The notes: generated by a model not told the origin, from the sequence alone. DNA of 64,000 bases from Bacteroidales bacterium (GCA_017522105.1 JAFXAA010000013.1:1-64000); one strand, 5' to 3'; positions 25,467 through 35,470 are shown, counted from the stretch's first letter. Program-made: numbers and translations.

Positions 25467-26458
25467 AAGTTTCAATAATCATTCCGGTCTATAACGTTTC
25501 GGATTATGTGGAGCGTTGCTTAAACTCGGTGATGGAGCAAACATACACCGATTTGGAATGCATTATTGTTGATGACTGCACGCCAGATGACAGCATTGAG
25601 AAATGCGAACGAGTGATTGCCCAATACGACGGTCCTATTGAGTTCAAGATACTGCATCATAAGCACAACCGAGGCCTTTCTGCTGCAAGGAATACGGGGA
25701 CGGACGCGGCAACGGGGAAATATGTTTACTATTTGGATAGCGATGATGAGATTACCACCGATTGTATTCATCTTCTTGTAAAACAAACGGAACTTTATCC
25801 TGGCGTTGAATTAGTACAGGGCGGAATAAAAGCCATTCCTTACGACGATTTTTTTAATCTCAGTTACTACCAGCAGCCTGGCTATTATGTAGGGAATGAT
25901 TGGATCAGATTCCATTTTTTTAAAGCAGGGAAGGAATTCCCTGTTATGGCGTGGAATAAGTTAATCCTTAGGGATTTTCTGAAAAAAAAACATTTTGTTT
26001 TTAAAGAAGGCTTAATCCATGAGGACGAGCTTTGGATGCTACAACTTGCTAAAAAACTTGACAAAATAGCCATTGTAGGGGAACCTACCTATTTTTACTA
26101 TAAAACCAGCAATTCCATTATGTCCACTTTGAGCAAACAACACTCTGCACATCATATGCTGTACATTAGTCGTGTTGCCTTACAAGGATTGGATGAACCG
26201 TATAAAATGTTGCAACTCTTTAAGTATCTCTGGATTCTTGTGGACAGAATTGAATTTGGTTACAAAAGCAAAGAAGGCGTGAAAGCTGTGATTGCGTCTT
26301 TTGTGGCACTTATTAAATGTGGTTACAAAAGATTATTGGGGCGATTTATTAAAAATATATTGTATCTGTATGCACATAAAGGACAGGTCCCTCAGAAAAT
26401 AAAAGATGACATTGCCCATCGTTGGGAAGTAGAAACTCAAAAAACAAACAACCTCTAA
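25463..26458 (+). CDS. Family 2 glycosyltransferase
   Basis: The 331-residue protein has a GT-A family 2 pattern: VSIIIPVYNVSDYVERCL at the N terminus, IIVDDCTPDD, RGLSAARNTG, the metal-binding DSDD (~residue 94) and a later HEDELW acceptor-side motif. It transfers a sugar from a nucleotide donor to the growing lipid-linked chain at the inner face of the membrane; the sugar cannot be told. It lies in the AT-rich segment and overlaps the pyruvyltransferase gene by 4 nt. Confidence 0.9.
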   Translation: MKVSIIIPVYNVSDYVERCLNSVMEQTYTDLECIIVDDCTPDDSIEKCERVIAQYDGPIEFKILHHKHNRGLSAARNTGTDAATGKYVYYLDSDDEITTDCIHLLVKQTELYPGVELVQGGIKAIPYDDFFNLSYYQQPGYYVGNDWIRFHFFKAGKEFPVMAWNKLILRDFLKKKHFVFKEGLIHEDELWMLQLAKKLDKIAIVGEPTYFYYKTSNSIMSTLSKQHSAHHMLYISRVALQGLDEPYKMLQLFKYLWILVDRIEFGYKSKEGVKAVIASFVALIKCGYKRLLGRFIKNILYLYAHKGQVPQKIKDDIAHRWEVETQKTNNL

Positions 26459-26463
26459 TCACA

Positions 26464-27354
26464 ATGTTATCAAATCCGCTGTTTTCTGTATTAATTGCCA
26501 ATTATAACGATGGCAGGTATATTTCAGAAGCCATTGAAAGTGTAATGGCTCAAACATATACCAACTGGGAAATAATAATCGTGGATGATGGTTCTTCTGA
26601 CAATTCGATGAGTGTTCTCAATGGACTAAATGACCCGCGAATACACGTTTATCAAAATGATATGAATCGAGGGTGTGGGTACACAAAACGCAGATGTATT
26701 GAATTGGCTCATGGTGAAATATGTGGTTTTGTAGATGCTGATGATTGTATTGCTGAAAATGCGTTGGAGACAATGGTTGATGCACATGTAAAAAATCCTG
26801 CATGTAGCTTAATTTATTCCCAATTCTACTATTCTAACGAGAAATTAAACATTATTTCTGTATCTGAACATCAGTGTGCGATTCCAGATGGAGAATCTTT
26901 CTTAACATGCAAAAAGTTGGGAGCGATATCAGCTTTTGCCACATTTAAAAAAGAGTTCTATAATAAAACAGAAGGAATAGAGGCTTCGCTGAGAATGGCA
27001 GAAGATATCGATTTATATTTCAAATTAGAGGAAGTAGGGAAAACATTGTTTCTTCCCTTGCCATTGTATTATTACAGAACCAACACTGGTAATAACACAT
27101 CTTTGGGTGATGAAAAAATGTTTCAAGTTATAGGATGGGATGTAATTGCAAGAGGTGCCGCTTGCAAAAGACGTAGATTGCCGATAGACCAATATTCTTT
27201 CTCTAATTTAGAGCAAACCATTCCCAATATTAGATATAGTGCGTTTCAACAAGGTTCAGGTAATACTAGAAAAACAAAAGCATATCAATTGGGTAGTTTT
27301 CTTTTAATTCCATTCAAATGGGTGAAACAACTAGTGAAAAGGTCTCAATCATAG
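26464..27354 (+). CDS. Family 2 glycosyltransferase
   Basis: The 296-residue protein shows FSVLIANYNDGRYISEA, IIIVDDGSSDNS and VDADDCIAENA, the usual GT2 donor and metal sites, then an EDIDLYFKLEE region. The ATG at 26464 lies 5 nt after the preceding stop. The C-terminal region ends with a run of basic and hydrophobic residues that could touch the membrane. It is among the most AT-rich genes in the window. Confidence 0.88.
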   Translation: MLSNPLFSVLIANYNDGRYISEAIESVMAQTYTNWEIIIVDDGSSDNSMSVLNGLNDPRIHVYQNDMNRGCGYTKRRCIELAHGEICGFVDADDCIAENALETMVDAHVKNPACSLIYSQFYYSNEKLNIISVSEHQCAIPDGESFLTCKKLGAISAFATFKKEFYNKTEGIEASLRMAEDIDLYFKLEEVGKTLFLPLPLYYYRTNTGNNTSLGDEKMFQVIGWDVIARGAACKRRRLPIDQYSFSNLEQTIPNIRYSAFQQGSGNTRKTKAYQLGSFLLIPFKWVKQLVKRSQS

Positions 27355-28187
27355 TACCCTGTTATAAACAGGCAGAGTATCTTTCTGAGACATTGGATTC
27401 CGTATTAGCTCAGACCTATCCAAACTGGGAATGTATCATTGTGAATGATGGTTCACCTGACAATACGAAGGAAATCGTCAATGGTTATGCTTCCCAAGAC
27501 GGCCGATTCAAATATGTTTGGCAAGAGAACAAAGGTTTGTCCGCTGCAAGAAATATGGGTATTCTAAATTCACATGGCGAATATGTATTGCCATTGGATG
27601 CAGATGATCTTATTGCTCCTACCTATGTAGAGAAAGCAATAAGTCATTTCTCTCAGTTCCCTGAAACTAAATTGGTGTATTGCAAAGCAGACAAATTCGG
27701 AAAGGAAAATGGTTATTGGGACTTGGAAATGTTTGATTATGAAAAGTTCATTTGGAATAATTGCATCTTTTGCACAGCCATGTTTCGTCGTACTGACTAT
27801 AACAAAACTCGTGGTTATAATGTGAATATGGTTCATGGGAATGAAGACTGGGATTTTTGGTTGTCGTTATTGAAGAAAGGGGATGTCGTTTATCGTATAA
27901 ACGATGTGTTATTCCATTATAGGACGAAGGAGAAATCTATGGTTACAGAATTGGCAAAGTATCATGTTAAAGAATCATTAATCCAGATTTGCAAAAATCA
28001 TCCAGAGATTTATGCTCCATATCACGATAAAATCATTGTATTTCATAATAAGATAGAAGCCAATACTGATAGCATTGGGGAGTGTATATCATTAAGGAAT
28101 GAACTAAACAGAATTCGTTCCTCGCATGCTTATCGTCTTGGAAAGTTATTATTGAGACCATTTTCATGGTTTAAGACTAAACAATGA
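27318..28187 (+). CDS. Family 2 glycosyltransferase
   Basis: The 289-residue protein has VSIIVPCYKQAEYLSETL, VNDGSPDNT, GLSAARNMG and LDADDLIAPTY, all GT2 landmarks, and a later HGNEDWDFWLSLL motif. The ATG at 27318 overlaps the preceding gene by 37 nt; no later ATG or GTG lies before the conserved core, so this start is likely right. Its last residues (AYRLGKLLLRPF) resemble the tail of the previous gene product (AYQLGSFLLIPF), suggesting the two arose by duplication. Confidence 0.88.
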   Translation: MGETTSEKVSIIVPCYKQAEYLSETLDSVLAQTYPNWECIIVNDGSPDNTKEIVNGYASQDGRFKYVWQENKGLSAARNMGILNSHGEYVLPLDADDLIAPTYVEKAISHFSQFPETKLVYCKADKFGKENGYWDLEMFDYEKFIWNNCIFCTAMFRRTDYNKTRGYNVNMVHGNEDWDFWLSLLKKGDVVYRINDVLFHYRTKEKSMVTELAKYHVKESLIQICKNHPEIYAPYHDKIIVFHNKIEANTDSIGECISLRNELNRIRSSHAYRLGKLLLRPFSWFKTKQ

Positions 28188-29119
28188 TTTCTGTCGTCCT
28201 CTGCACATACAACGGCGAACGATATATTCGTGAGCAAATGGAGTCCATTCTCAACCAGACAATGAAGGTGGACGAGATAGTGGTGTGCGACGACGGCAGC
28301 ACCGACAACACACTGCCAATCATTGAGGGGCTCGCTGGCACCACCGACACCGCCATCCATATTCATCGCAACGAAACAAATCTAGGACCTGCCCGGAATT
28401 TCCAAAAGGCTATCAACCTCTGTACTGGCGACATAATATTCCTGTCCGACCAAGATGATGTTTGGATACCCGAGAAAGTAGTGACTATTATAAATTATTT
28501 TGCGTCGCACCCAACAATTAACGTAGTCTTTACCGATGGAAACCTGATGGATGGCGAAAAAAACATTGGCTCCCTCTGGCACAGTCTCGGCATCACACCC
28601 AACGCCCAAAAAGCAATTGACGACGGCTTCGGCATAGAACTATTTGCTTGCGAAAGCAGAGCCACCGGTGCCACAATGGCAGTTCGAAGCACGTTCGAGC
28701 CTCTACATACCCTCAACCACTACCAACCCTCACACTTCCTCCATGACGAGCTACTTTCCATGCTCGCACTATACTATAGCCAACTTGGTTATTGTTCCGA
28801 AAAACTAATTAACTACAGGATTCATTCCGACCAAGAGTGTGGACTCGGAGAGAGATTGAATAATCCCGCCAGCGATGACATCCGCGAGACAAGTAATCTC
28901 GCATTCTTCTGGAACCAGCTGGCACTTCCTACTCCCCTACAAGAACGTATTGCTTTCATTGCCACCAGAGAGCGGCGTAAACGCCAGCCGCTGGGGCCCT
29001 TCCGCATGCTTTATGCAATATGCCAATACCGCCATTTTTACAACAAACGCTGGGGTAGTTTTCTTGCATTCGACATAAGAAAATGGGCAGTCAATATGCT
29101 GCACCGAATTATCAAATAG
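28184..29119 (+). CDS. Family 2 glycosyltransferase, rhamnosyltransferase-like
   Basis: The 311-residue protein has VVLCTYNGERYIREQMESIL, VVCDDGSTDNT and the LSDQDDVW motif (~residues 87-94), which is typical of the branch holding many alpha-1,3-rhamnosyltransferases. A His-Asp-Glu site follows (FLHDELLSM). Rhamnose as the donor is inference; no dTDP-rhamnose synthesis genes lie in the window. GC content returns to the higher level at its 5' end, marking the edge of the AT-rich segment. Confidence 0.88.
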   Translation: MISVVLCTYNGERYIREQMESILNQTMKVDEIVVCDDGSTDNTLPIIEGLAGTTDTAIHIHRNETNLGPARNFQKAINLCTGDIIFLSDQDDVWIPEKVVTIINYFASHPTINVVFTDGNLMDGEKNIGSLWHSLGITPNAQKAIDDGFGIELFACESRATGATMAVRSTFEPLHTLNHYQPSHFLHDELLSMLALYYSQLGYCSEKLINYRIHSDQECGLGERLNNPASDDIRETSNLAFFWNQLALPTPLQERIAFIATRERRKRQPLGPFRMLYAICQYRHFYNKRWGSFLAFDIRKWAVNMLHRIIK

Positions 29120-29122
29120 TCA

Positions 29123-30025
29123 ATGCCCACCGTCTCGGTCATAGTGCCCAACTACAACCACGCGTCCTTCCTCGGGCAGCGTATTGACAGTATATTGGGG
29201 CAGACCTTCCAGGACTTCGAGCTTATCCTGCTGGACGACAGCTCAACCGACGGCAGCTGGGGCATTCTGGAAAACTACCGCAACAATCCGCACGTATCAC
29301 ACTTAATCCAGAACGAGAGCAACAGTGGCAGTGCCTTCCGCCAATGGAAAAAAGGCATCGAGCTGGCACAGGGCAAGTGGATATGGATAGCCGAAAGCGA
29401 CGACTATGCCGAACCATCATTCCTCGGACGGCTAATGGCAGAGGTCCAGAAGACACCCGACTGCGTGCTGGCTTACACCGACACATGGTGGGTCGACCAA
29501 CAAGGCAACACATTATGGGAAACGCCACATAATAACAGGGTCAACACATATAGCGGTCGCGACTTCATTCGGCAAAAACAGGCCACCTGCAATTCCATAG
29601 CCAACGTCAGCGAGTGCATCTTCCGCCGCGACTGTTACCGGCCGTCAGAGAGCTATCGTTATGAGCACATGCGCCTTTGTGGCGACTGGCTTTTCTATGT
29701 GCTGCTGGCCGAGCAGGGTAGCGTGGTGGAGGTGGAAGAACCCCTGAGCTACTATCGGCAGCATGGCAGCAATATCTCAAACGATGCTGAGCGCCGTGGG
29801 TTGACATTCCTTGAGGGGGTGGACGTACTGGATTACATGGTGGAGCATTGTGGCCTGAAAAGAAGTGATTATGCACGAGGGTGGGCTCGCATGTGGTCCC
29901 GGTACGAAAAACAATATGAGTTTTCCGCAGAGGTACAAAAGCAGGTTCGCCAGCGACTTATGCAACGGCACAAAGCAATAGTTTTTTTTCACTCTTTATA
30001 CCGCATAAAGTCATGGCTAAGGTAA
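29123..30025 (+). CDS. Family 2 glycosyltransferase
   Basis: The 300-residue protein has VSVIVPNYNHASFLGQRI, LDDSSTDGSW and WIAESDDYAEPSF, a GT2 pattern with an Ser-Asp-Asp metal site (~residue 92). It lies 3 nt after the previous stop, and its 3' end overlaps the next gene by 13 nt. No membrane segment is evident. Donor and acceptor sugars are unknown. Confidence 0.88.
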   Translation: MPTVSVIVPNYNHASFLGQRIDSILGQTFQDFELILLDDSSTDGSWGILENYRNNPHVSHLIQNESNSGSAFRQWKKGIELAQGKWIWIAESDDYAEPSFLGRLMAEVQKTPDCVLAYTDTWWVDQQGNTLWETPHNNRVNTYSGRDFIRQKQATCNSIANVSECIFRRDCYRPSESYRYEHMRLCGDWLFYVLLAEQGSVVEVEEPLSYYRQHGSNISNDAERRGLTFLEGVDVLDYMVEHCGLKRSDYARGWARMWSRYEKQYEFSAEVQKQVRQRLMQRHKAIVFFHSLYRIKSWLR

Positions 30026-31029
30026 CGGTATTGATGCCGACATATAATGTGGCTCCTTATGTAAAAGAAGCCATCGAGAGCGTACTGCTACAGACGTACC
30101 GAGACTTTGAATTATTGGTCATAGACGACTGTTCTACCGACAATACTGTAGCGATTGTACGTCAAATAAACGACCCTCGCATCCGGGTAGTACAGAACGA
30201 GAGGAACCTTGGATTGGCGGAAAACCTGAACCGTGGCCTCAGCCTCATTTCAACAGAATATGTGTCACGTATGGATGGCGACGATATAGCGGAACCACAA
30301 TGGCTGGAGCGGGAAGTGAGCATCCTCGACAGTCATCCTGATATAGGAATATGCGGTGGTGGATTTGAGCGGTTTGGCAGTTGCAAATCACTTGTACGAT
30401 TTCCCGAGCATCACGAAGATTGTCTGACCAACATGTTATTCGAGTGCAGCATTATTGTGCCGACCTTCCGCATGAGCCTATACCGCGACCGTGAGCTACG
30501 CTACCGTACCGATGCCTTCCCTGCCGAAGATTACCAATTTTGGGCAGAATGTCTACGTATCGCAAAAGCACACAACATACAGGAAACACTTTTCCGCTAC
30601 CGCATGCATCCATCGCAAATATGCACAGCTCGACGACAGGAACAGGAACGCAAGGTGGCAGAGGTGAGGCTCTACATGCTGGAATGGTTGAGCACGGATT
30701 TCACCACGGCAGAGAAAAACTACTACATTGGTCCATTCATGGCAAATGAGATAGTTTCAAAACAGGACCTTACGGAACGCAAGACATTTGCAGACAAGAT
30801 TATAGAAAAAAACCGCCAAGTTGGGCATTTCGACGAGGCCACCCTGCGCCATCGTCTACACAAACACTTGGTACAGGCCATCTATCACACCGTCAACAAT
30901 CGCTATTTCAAGGATGGCTATTCCTTGGGCCGATATATGCGCTACCTTGGCAGCGGTTTAGCCCTAAAGACCAACTGCCGCTATGAAGTCCGCTTCCTGC
31001 TCAAGAGCCTGTTGTTCAAGAAAGCATGA
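30013..31029 (+). CDS. Family 2 glycosyltransferase
   Basis: The 338-residue protein has VTVLMPTYNVAPYVKEAI, VIDDCSTDNT, RNLGLAENLNRG and SRMDGDDIAEPQW, with the metal site near residue 92. FPAEDYQFWAE further on fits the acceptor-side catalytic Glu-Asp of this family. It overlaps the previous gene by 13 nt and the next by 4 nt. Confidence 0.88.
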   Translation: MAKVTVLMPTYNVAPYVKEAIESVLLQTYRDFELLVIDDCSTDNTVAIVRQINDPRIRVVQNERNLGLAENLNRGLSLISTEYVSRMDGDDIAEPQWLEREVSILDSHPDIGICGGGFERFGSCKSLVRFPEHHEDCLTNMLFECSIIVPTFRMSLYRDRELRYRTDAFPAEDYQFWAECLRIAKAHNIQETLFRYRMHPSQICTARRQEQERKVAEVRLYMLEWLSTDFTTAEKNYYIGPFMANEIVSKQDLTERKTFADKIIEKNRQVGHFDEATLRHRLHKHLVQAIYHTVNNRYFKDGYSLGRYMRYLGSGLALKTNCRYEVRFLLKSLLFKKA

Positions 31030-31715
31030 CATTCCAGCGCATCAAACGGAAACTGCACAACCTTACCCACCCTGTGGTTGGCGAGGTGTGGATGATGCAC
31101 CGCGTGGTGGAGCAACGGAGCGTAAAGCCGGGACAACGAGACTTAGAGGTAACGCCAGCGTGGTTAGAGCAGAAAATCAACGACTATAGAGCAAAAGGCT
31201 GGAAGTTCGTCTCCATCGATAACCTGCCGAAGAAAGGTAAGTGGGTCTGTATCACCTTCGACGATGGCTATCGCGACAACTATACTCTCGCCTACCCCTT
31301 GCTGAAACAACTTGATGTACCGTTCGCCGTTTATGTCAGCACTGGATTTCTGGACAATCACAACGAGATGTGGTGGTACCCTGGCCAACAGCTGGCAATG
31401 AGCACTGACGAACTGAAAACTCTTGACACCGACTCTCTTTGCACCATCGGCGCACATACCGTAAACCACCTGAAACTGGATAGTCTCAGCGTAGAGCAAC
31501 AGATAGCCGAAATAAAGAACTCCAAGGATGAACTTGAACAACTTCTCGGCCATCCCATACGCCACTTCTCCTTCCCCCATGGAGCCTACAACGATGACAC
31601 CATCGCTATCTGCCAAGGACTCGGATTCCAAACCGTTGCCAGATCCTGGGGAGGCCCACTGCGACGCGGCGCCTCACGACGAGTCCTGAACCGGATAGAA
31701 GCCATCCAACCCTGA
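31026..31715 (+). CDS. Polysaccharide deacetylase (NodB-like, CE4 family)
   Basis: The 229-residue protein contains the CE4 motifs CITFDDGYRDNY (~residues 75-86), HTVNH for metal binding and FSFPHGAYND. Such enzymes remove N- or O-acetyl groups from sugars. No signal peptide is visible, so it probably acts on precursors in the cytoplasm rather than on surface polymer. It overlaps the preceding glycosyltransferase gene by 4 nt. Confidence 0.88.
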   Translation: MTFQRIKRKLHNLTHPVVGEVWMMHRVVEQRSVKPGQRDLEVTPAWLEQKINDYRAKGWKFVSIDNLPKKGKWVCITFDDGYRDNYTLAYPLLKQLDVPFAVYVSTGFLDNHNEMWWYPGQQLAMSTDELKTLDTDSLCTIGAHTVNHLKLDSLSVEQQIAEIKNSKDELEQLLGHPIRHFSFPHGAYNDDTIAICQGLGFQTVARSWGGPLRRGASRRVLNRIEAIQP

Positions 31716-31735
31716 CATCATCAATCCAACCCCCG

Positions 31736-33022
31736 ATGAAGCACCTACTAAAATACGCAATACTTACAGCGTTACTCATAGCCGTATATTTACTTGTAGG
31801 CTTAGCATCATGGTATTTGCCAGACAAACAAATCAGGAAGGCGATAACACAAAGCGTAGAGATGGGCGATATTGGCGAAGACTACCCGAGAGCCATTGTA
31901 AACAAAGAGATGTGCCGCATGGACAATTGTACGGATGCCCTCATTCTCAACCAGGCCTACTCCTCACATATCATGAGCCCTATCCAATCGGTGCTGCTGG
32001 TTCCAAGCGCAGGAGGGGAAATCCGAGGCGTAGCGGCTTTAGACAGCGTCGTCACCGGCTATGCCCAACCGGTACAGACCTATGCCAGATACTGGCACGG
32101 AAGCACGTTCCTGATGCGGTTTCTCCTGTTCGGCATAGGGAGATATGCCAACATACGGCTTCTCTTCTACTACACCACATCATTACTACTGTTATTTCTG
32201 CTTTTTCTTTCATGGAAGCAAAGCTTGTTCAACCTGTCCGTAGCACTGACGCTGAGCTTCATACTGCTGAAAGGCTATGTATTGCAGTTCTCCATTCAAT
32301 TCTTCCCGGTCTTAACGCTTGCAACCGTCGGCGCCATTTTGGCAATAACATATCGAAATCATCCGCAAAGACTCCAAACCACACTTTATATACTCGGTTC
32401 CCTCACAGCCTTTTTCGACCTGCTGACGGTGCCACTCCTAACCTTGGGCATACCCTTGTTGACATAGTTTTCATGCAATGACAGAAACACAGCCGGAATG
32501 GATTGGCCGAGACTAATCAAAACAATTGTGCTTTTGGCATTTATCTGGTTCATCGGCTATGCCGTCACATGGTCGTCGAAATGGTTAATAGCAACCTGGC
32601 TCACTGGCAACAATGTTTTTGCCGAGGCTCTGTCTGTTGGAGCATACCGTGTCCATGGGGAGATACCCTACACTTCTCATTACAATCTTTTTGACGTCCT
32701 AACGGCCAATATAAGCAAACTGCCGCTTAGCCTTCTTGCCGCGATTGCCGCGGTGCTCTTTTTGCCTGCTGTTTTCTTTCACAAAAGAAACAACGTCAAA
32801 AACATCGCCATCCTTTTGACAATCGCCATAATGCCATACGTCTGGTATGTTGTACTCTCCAATCATTCTCTCGTTCACTGCTGGTTCACCTACAGGGCGC
32901 AGACAATCAGCGTGGCCGCCTTCCTCACCATAATCATGAACCTTACTGACTGGCCCATGCTACTTGACAAATCATCCCGCATTACACGGAAAGCAATACA
33001 GTGGAAATCCAAAAGACAATAA
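31736..33022 (+). pseudogene. Polytopic membrane protein gene interrupted by an in-frame TAG
   Basis: Two open pieces in the same frame (31736-32467 and 32498-33022) are separated by one TAG at 32465-32467 and 10 sense codons. Joined, they give a membrane protein of about 428 residues with roughly ten hydrophobic segments, an ordinary size for a glycan-locus integral membrane protein. The first piece ends in the middle of a membrane segment (LLTLGIPLLT). The 243-residue first part has an N-terminal membrane helix and a periplasmic loop with paired Cys. Its role is not clear; flippase, polymerase or lipid-linked glycosyltransferase are possibilities. It may be a recent knock-out, a sequence error or two separate proteins. 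Confidence 0.6.
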
Positions 33023-34542
33023 CAAGACCGCACACATTGGCAAATCGCATCGTCGCAAGTCGATGGTCGTGGTTGCTGCTGCTGCCAGTGTCTGCACTTT
33101 TTCTTCTGTTGTTTTCCATCAGCACCTCGCCTCTGTTCGCCTTTGAAGGGGGCGACAGCGCCATCTTCCAGGAAATCGGTCTCGCAACCACGCATGGGAA
33201 AGTGCTCTATCGTGACATCTTCGACAACAAAGGCCCTTTATTGTACTGGATAAATGGTTTAGGGATGCTCATGGGAGGCACCTCAGGGATATTGACACTT
33301 CAAATAGTGTTCCAAACCGCAGCTCTACACTACCTGTTCAAGATCGCCAAGCTGTTCGCCGATGGGTTAAAGGCCGCCGCCGTGCTGATTCTTTCCTTGT
33401 TCTGCTACACCGTTTTCATCCTCGAAGGCAATCAATGTGAAGAATGGATGCTCCCCTTCATCAGCATGGCAATATACGTATGCCTGAAGTTTTTCGCCAC
33501 CAAACAGCAACTGCCGGCAAGAGACGCCCTTCTCCTTGGCCTTTGCTTCGGCGCATGTTTCTTCATCCGGCCCAACGATGCCGCCGGGATGGTCGGAGCA
33601 CCTGCCTTTGGTCTGTTCCTTTATTTCCTATACAAGCATAGGGGCAAGGATGCCTGGCGTTTTGCCGCACGCGCCGCCACAGGTGCAGCGGTTATAACCG
33701 TGCCCATCCTGACATACTTCGCCGCCAACCACGCCCTCAAAGACCTCATCTATGGCCTGTGGGGCGTAAACATGACCTATACCAACGGGGTCACGGGAAT
33801 GCTGCATGGATTTATCGCCGATTCAGGCATCTGGCTGATCATGTCCCTGATGGTGTGCGCCTGCATTGTAATCTCAACCACACACCTTAAAGATGCCCTA
33901 TGGGCAATAATCCCGTGTGCCATAGCCGAAACCCTCGTTTTCGGGCGTGCTCTCTACTACCACTACTACATCTCCCTGCTGCCCATCTACACCATCGTGT
34001 TTGCCTCCGCTTTCTCGTCACGGAACATCAAGGCATCGCTCCTTGGAATACTCCTTGCTGCATTCACGCCCGTGGCCTATAACTACCGTATCCTGCCCAA
34101 GAAAGCAGCCTCGCTCGTCATCAACCAACCCAGGATTTTGGGCGGCGACTACACTTACGATTATGGCGACTTCCTCCATGCAAAAGACTCCGAGATAAAG
34201 CAATCCATGCAGGACATGGAGCGACTGGCATCGCTCATCCCCGCCTCGGAACGCGACAGCGTGTGGAACTACAACCTCATAGAATTCCTGACCTGCAGGA
34301 ACTACTTCAACTATGCATTTTTTGCACATAATGGTATCGTGCAAATGAACAGGATGACATTCCCCCTGGAAGAAAACTTCGACGCCGACCCTCTCTCGCT
34401 CCCCACGCCTCCGCTATGGATAGTCGCTGACTATGGCAACCCAAAGACACAAGAAGATACATCCTTCGCGAGCCAATACCAGCTGGCAGGCCACATGGAG
34501 GCTTTTGGTGGCCGCATCGGCCTGTACCGAAGAAAGTCATAA
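33001..34542 (+). CDS. GT-C fold membrane glycosyltransferase-like protein
   Basis: The 513-residue protein starts with GTG, overlapping the preceding frame by 22 nt. It has about ten membrane segments. After the first lies EGGDSAIFQEIG with the acidic loop of GT-C enzymes, followed by LYRDIFDNKGPLLYWING, which resembles the family 39/83-type pattern. A soluble C-terminal domain of about 140 residues follows. GT-C proteins use a polyprenyl-phosphate sugar on the periplasmic side, so this may add a side sugar after export. It could alternatively serve as a polymerase. Confidence 0.7.
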   Translation: MEIQKTITRPHTLANRIVASRWSWLLLLPVSALFLLLFSISTSPLFAFEGGDSAIFQEIGLATTHGKVLYRDIFDNKGPLLYWINGLGMLMGGTSGILTLQIVFQTAALHYLFKIAKLFADGLKAAAVLILSLFCYTVFILEGNQCEEWMLPFISMAIYVCLKFFATKQQLPARDALLLGLCFGACFFIRPNDAAGMVGAPAFGLFLYFLYKHRGKDAWRFAARAATGAAVITVPILTYFAANHALKDLIYGLWGVNMTYTNGVTGMLHGFIADSGIWLIMSLMVCACIVISTTHLKDALWAIIPCAIAETLVFGRALYYHYYISLLPIYTIVFASAFSSRNIKASLLGILLAAFTPVAYNYRILPKKAASLVINQPRILGGDYTYDYGDFLHAKDSEIKQSMQDMERLASLIPASERDSVWNYNLIEFLTCRNYFNYAFFAHNGIVQMNRMTFPLEENFDADPLSLPTPPLWIVADYGNPKTQEDTSFASQYQLAGHMEAFGGRIGLYRRKS

Positions 34543-34546
34543 GACC

Positions 34547-35467
34547 ATGCCGTTTTTTTCCGTCATTCTACCAGTATACAATGTCGAGGCATATTTGAAC
34601 GAATGCCTCCGAAGCCTGCTGGTTCAAAACTTTGCGGACTACGAGGTGGTTTGTGTCAACGACGGCTCCACCGACGGCAGCCGGAAAATACTTGCGGAAT
34701 GGGAGCCGGCATCACCACAGATAAGGGTAATCGACCGCAAGAACGGCGGCCTCAGCGCGGCACGCAACACCGGACTTGAGGCCGCACAAGGTGAATATGT
34801 GCTTTTTGTGGACAGCGACGACTGGGTGGAACCCACCATGCTCGCCCGGTTGGCAGAGGAAGCCGGCAGCGCCGACATGGTTTGTTTCGCCTGCCGGCGC
34901 ACAGACAGCAACGCCTGCGACAACCCCGCGCCCGAACAGTCTGACGGATGGTCATACTACAACAGACACGCGCTGGAGCGCCGGGAAACGCCCTTCGTCT
35001 GCGTGTGGCAACGCTGCTACCGGCGAGAGTTCCTGGAGGAGAACAGCCTTCGCTTCCGCGAAAGCATACTGCATGAGGACAACGAGTTCACACCACGCGC
35101 CTGCCTCATGGCCAAGTCCGTCAGAGTAATCCCGGATGTGCTTTACAACTACAGGGTGCGCCCCGGCAGCATCATGACCACCCGCGGACTGCGCAGCAAA
35201 GAAAGCCTCATCGGCATCGGCAACGGACTGTCTGCCTACTTCGACCGCCAACAGGGCATAGACAAAACCATCGTTTACCAGGCACTGACACAATGCTACC
35301 AGATGGCCTTTACCGGCAACACACGCGATGAGGACCGCCACCTGCTACCATTGGTCGACTGGCGTTGCTACCGCCGCGTGAGCCGCACCAAGCCGCGCCA
35401 CCGCATGCAATACACGGCGATGAAGATATCTCCTGCACTGTTCAGGAGGCTCAATGCCATTCTCTGA
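34547..35467 (+). CDS. Family 2 glycosyltransferase
   Basis: The 306-residue protein has FFSVILPVYNVEAYLNECL, VNDGSTDGS, GGLSAARNTG and FVDSDDWVEPTM, and a later LHEDNEFTP. I chose the ATG at 34547, 4 nt after the preceding stop, rather than an in-frame ATG inside the preceding gene. GC content is high, as in the rest of the right half of the locus. Confidence 0.9.
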   Translation: MPFFSVILPVYNVEAYLNECLRSLLVQNFADYEVVCVNDGSTDGSRKILAEWEPASPQIRVIDRKNGGLSAARNTGLEAAQGEYVLFVDSDDWVEPTMLARLAEEAGSADMVCFACRRTDSNACDNPAPEQSDGWSYYNRHALERRETPFVCVWQRCYRREFLEENSLRFRESILHEDNEFTPRACLMAKSVRVIPDVLYNYRVRPGSIMTTRGLRSKESLIGIGNGLSAYFDRQQGIDKTIVYQALTQCYQMAFTGNTRDEDRHLLPLVDWRCYRRVSRTKPRHRMQYTAMKISPALFRRLNAIL

Positions 35468-35470
35468 ACA

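Larger units (their letters stand above)
22800..28190. other. AT-rich segment with likely recombination edges
   Basis: From about 22800 (within wzt) to about 28190 (start of the rhamnosyltransferase-like gene) GC content drops by eye to about 40%, against well above 50% in most flanking sequence, with matching change in codon choice. It spans the 3' half of wzt, the radical SAM gene, the pyruvyltransferase and three glycosyltransferases. No insertion sequence or integrase was seen at either edge, so homologous exchange between glycan loci is the simplest explanation. Confidence 0.75.

Noticed and set aside
22800-28190. Genomic island inserted by an integrase or transposon
   Set aside because: The composition shift is clear, but no integrase, transposase, terminal repeat or attachment site was seen, and the left edge falls inside an intact gene.
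32465-32467. TAG recoded as an amino acid
   Set aside because: TAG serves as the normal stop of other genes in the window (for example 12468 and 43785), and there is no sign of a suppressor system.
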